Below, piece after piece: positions 6,312-7,596 of a stretch of 7,596 bases of DNA. The stretch comes from Anaerococcus sp. (lineage in GTDB: Bacteria; Bacillota; Clostridia; Tissierellales; Peptoniphilaceae), in the NCBI RefSeq assembly GCF_030825785.1, contig NZ_JAPJPG010000060.1, positions 1-7,596 of the forward strand, read 5' to 3'. The notes beneath the pieces are model-generated. The model did not search any database and was not told where the DNA came from. It worked only from the letters and a program-made list of their open reading frames with translations. The translations under genes were made by a program, and so were the position numbers. How positions within the stretch are numbered: the stretch's first letter is position 1; every line of letters starts with the position of its first letter.

Positions 6312-6981
6312 ATTTTATATTTTCTATAGCTTCATCTATATCGGTATCACCTGATGCAATTTGAATTGATTGGTTTTTAAATCCTTCAGTTAGTAATAAC
6401 TTAGATACAAAAGTTGCTACATCACTGCGGGATATAGACTTTTTAACTGCAAGTTCAGTTGAATGAGTATCAGTAACTCCTATACTTTCTTCGCCTTTCT
6501 CATCGTTTAAAGCTGATGGATGAATTATAGTATAGGTTAATCCTGAAATCTCCGTCAAATATAAGTCTGCATAGTGTTTGCAAATTGTGTAAGTTTTGAT
6601 TGGATCATCAGGATTATCTACAGCTTGTCTAGAAGAATCCCAAGTAGAAATCATGTAGTACTGACCAACTCCAGCTTTCTTTGCTGCAATCATTGTCTTA
6701 ACGGCTCCATCTAAATCTACCCTTACTGTAGTTTCAGCTCCGCCCTTACCACCAGCTCCTACAGAAAATAATATCTTGTCATAACCCTCAAAACTTTTAG
6801 CTAAATCATCGATAGAATCTTTAACTACATCGATCAATTTTACATCTATGCCTTGATTTTTTAATTCTTCTAGCTTATCTTCATCTCTTACGCTGGCTGT
6901 AAAATCTGCTTTATTATCCTTTAATATTTGACTAATCTTAGAAGCAACTCCACCATTGGAGCCTAAAATTAAAATTTTCAT
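6310..6981 (-). CDS. NAD(P)-binding atypical short-chain dehydrogenase/reductase family protein
   Basis: This 223-residue protein has a Rossmann fold typical of NAD(P)H-binding atypical SDRs (the YhfK/YwnB-like group). The nucleotide-binding turn is GSNGGVAS (7-14, Gly7, Gly10, Gly11). Arg32 in SVRD would suit binding of the NADP phosphate. Ser112, Tyr131 and Lys135 stand in the positions of the SDR catalytic triad (MISTW, then YTICK), followed by IIHPSAL (152-158) and ISRSDVA (about 184-190), both common in this group. The substrate is unknown and could be a quinone or small carbonyl compound, or the protein could be a redox sensor. ATG at 6981 is preceded by GAAAGGA (6988-6994) with 6 nt spacing. 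It is the only minus-strand gene in the window and lies between genes of conserved order, so it is probably an insertion. Confidence 0.82.
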   Translation of the reverse strand: MKILILGSNGGVASKISQILKDNKADFTASVRDEDKLEELKNQGIDVKLIDVVKDSIDDLAKSFEGYDKILFSVGAGGKGGAETTVRVDLDGAVKTMIAAKKAGVGQYYMISTWDSSRQAVDNPDDPIKTYTICKHYADLYLTEISGLTYTIIHPSALNDEKGEESIGVTDTHSTELAVKKSISRSDVATFVSKLLLTEGFKNQSIQIASGDTDIDEAIENIK

Positions 6982-7006
6982 TATTTATCCTTTCTTTTAC
7001 TAGTTC

Positions 7007-7035
7007 ACTATATATCTACCCTTTTATTGATTTAA
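7007..7035 (-). promoter_or_regulatory. Weak candidate promoter of the SDR-like gene
   Basis: On the minus strand TATAGT (7007-7012) could serve as a -10 box, with TTAAAT (7030-7035) 17 bp upstream as a poor -35 (three of six). The overlapping TATATA at 7009-7014 is an alternative. A gene in this orientation needs a promoter here, but the region is so AT-rich that the exact boxes are uncertain. Confidence 0.3.
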
Positions 7036-7041
7036 TAAAAG
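7021..7041. repeat. Perfect 8-bp inverted repeat in the divergent promoter region
   Basis: CTTTTATT (7021-7028), five bases, then AATAAAAG (7034-7041) form a perfect inverted repeat. It covers the predicted -35 region of the minus-strand gene and lies 25 bp before the -35 box of the HIT gene. It could be an operator for a dimeric regulator. It is pure A/T except for the outermost pair, so chance is a real alternative. Confidence 0.45.
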
Positions 7042-7065
7042 ATTAGTATTTATGAACATATTTTA

Positions 7066-7094
7066 TTGACTCACTTTTTTTCTTGTGGTAGAAT
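7066..7094 (+). promoter_or_regulatory. Strong sigma-A promoter of the HIT gene and rpsU
   Basis: TTGACT (7066-7071) and TAGAAT (7089-7094) are separated by exactly 17 bp, and TGG (7086-7088) directly before the -10 makes an extended -10. Transcription should start near 7101, leaving a leader of about 15 nt with the ribosome binding site GGGGGTGA (7105-7112). rpsU is likely co-transcribed. Confidence 0.85.
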
Positions 7095-7115
7095 ATATAC
7101 TAATGGGGGTGAAGT

Positions 7116-7457
7116 ATGGATTGTGTATTTTGTAAGATTATAGATAAGGAAATTCCTTCAGATATAATCTATGAAGATAGTGATGTTATTGCATTTAACG
7201 ATTTAGATCCACAAGCACCTATCCATTTTCTTGTAATACCAAAAAAGCACATTCAAAGCATAACTACATTAGATGAAGCTGATAGCGAGATCATTAGCAG
7301 TATCTTTGCTAGTATAAAAAAACTAGCGAGCGAGAAGGGGCTTGATGAAAAGGGCTATAGAGTTGTAACTAATGTCGGTGAAGATGGGGGACAAAGCGTA
7401 CCTCATTTGCATTTTCATGTACTTGGAGGCAGAGGATTTAAGTGGCCACCAGGTTGA
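7116..7457 (+). CDS. hinT: HIT family (HinT-like) nucleotide-binding hydrolase
   Basis: HIT proteins of this branch hydrolyse purine nucleoside phosphoramidates and related adenylates; the cellular role in Firmicutes is poorly defined. The 113-residue length is typical of a complete HinT. Cys3 and Cys6 (DCVFCKI) match the zinc-type N-terminus of many bacterial members. The nucleotide site is formed around FNDLDPQAPIHFLVIPKKH (27-45). The histidine triad is HLHFHVL with His97, His99 and His101, of which His99 is the expected nucleophile. The end, GGRGFKWPPG, is typical. ATG follows GGGGGTGA closely, with a strong promoter upstream. rpsU begins 36 nt downstream with no terminator between them, so the two probably form one transcript. 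The symbol hinT is assigned by family resemblance. Confidence 0.93.
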   Translation: MDCVFCKIIDKEIPSDIIYEDSDVIAFNDLDPQAPIHFLVIPKKHIQSITTLDEADSEIISSIFASIKKLASEKGLDEKGYRVVTNVGEDGGQSVPHLHFHVLGGRGFKWPPG

Positions 7458-7493
7458 TGGAAGTTAGTGCGAATACGAGAGGGGGGATAGAAA

Positions 7494-7596
7494 ATGACAG
7501 AGATCAGAGTTGGAGAAAACGAATCAATCGATAGTGCAATCAAAAGATTCAAAAGACAATGCGCAAGATCCGGTGTACTTTCTGAATACAGAAGAA
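7494..7596 (+). CDS. rpsU: 30S ribosomal protein S21, 5' portion (cut by window end)
   Basis: S21 is a small basic protein of the 30S subunit platform near the anti-Shine-Dalgarno region of 16S rRNA. The first 34 codons are present and read MTEIRVGENESIDSAIKRFK followed by RQCARSGVLSEYRR. This matches the conserved S21 start, in which a short acidic stretch leads into a basic helix. The full protein is normally about 58-70 residues, so roughly half is missing beyond the window. The start is ATG at 7494, after a G-rich ribosome binding site AGGGGGG (7480-7486). It lies 36 nt after the HIT gene, a common neighbour pair in Clostridia and relatives. Confidence 0.93.
   Translation, partial: MTEIRVGENESIDSAIKRFKRQCARSGVLSEYRR

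Noticed and set aside
1..7596. CRISPR array, tRNA or rRNA gene, transposase, phage gene, defence system
   Set aside because: No regularly spaced direct repeats, cloverleaf sequences, rRNA motifs or mobile-element proteins were found on either strand.

Overview
The window is a chromosomal segment from a low-GC Gram-positive bacterium. AGA/ATA-rich codon use, strong purine-rich ribosome binding sites, TTG starts on two genes, and the HrcA/CIRCE heat-shock arrangement all point to Firmicutes. Gene content and order (hrcA-grpE-dnaK-dnaJ-mtaB, then a HIT-family gene and rpsU) would suit an anaerobic coccus of the Tissierellia/Peptoniphilaceae type such as Anaerococcus or Peptoniphilus. That genus-level guess is inference from style and was not tested by a search.

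Layout. Positions 1-206 hold a probable terminator of an upstream gene, an AT-rich stretch, a sigma-A promoter and a CIRCE operator with one mismatch. hrcA (207-1220), grpE (1236-1772) and dnaK (1782-3599) follow as a tight operon with 15- and 9-nt gaps. Between dnaK and dnaJ lies a 219-nt gap. It carries its own consensus-like promoter, a rod-like hairpin of about 147 nt (about 52 possible pairs) and a run of six T. dnaJ (3819-4937) starts 16 nt after the T run and overlaps mtaB (4937-6232) by one base. A nested, two-way hairpin terminator (6231-6311) separates mtaB from a convergent gene on the minus strand, an atypical short-chain dehydrogenase-like protein (6310-6981). A divergent promoter region (6982-7115) then leads to a HIT-family nucleotide hydrolase (7116-7457) and the start of rpsU (7494 to the window end).

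How the genes work together. HrcA represses its own operon through CIRCE and is itself a folding client in other Firmicutes. DnaK, its J-protein DnaJ and its nucleotide exchange factor GrpE form one chaperone cycle. mtaB is a tRNA-modification gene that often travels with this operon. In Bacillus subtilis prmA and rsmE sit between dnaJ and mtaB; here both are absent. The HIT gene and rpsU form a separate unit with its own strong promoter.

The most interesting item is the dnaK-dnaJ gap. Promoter, long hairpin and T tract together look like either a small structured RNA or a termination-controlled leader in front of dnaJ. I could not match it to a known RNA family by eye.
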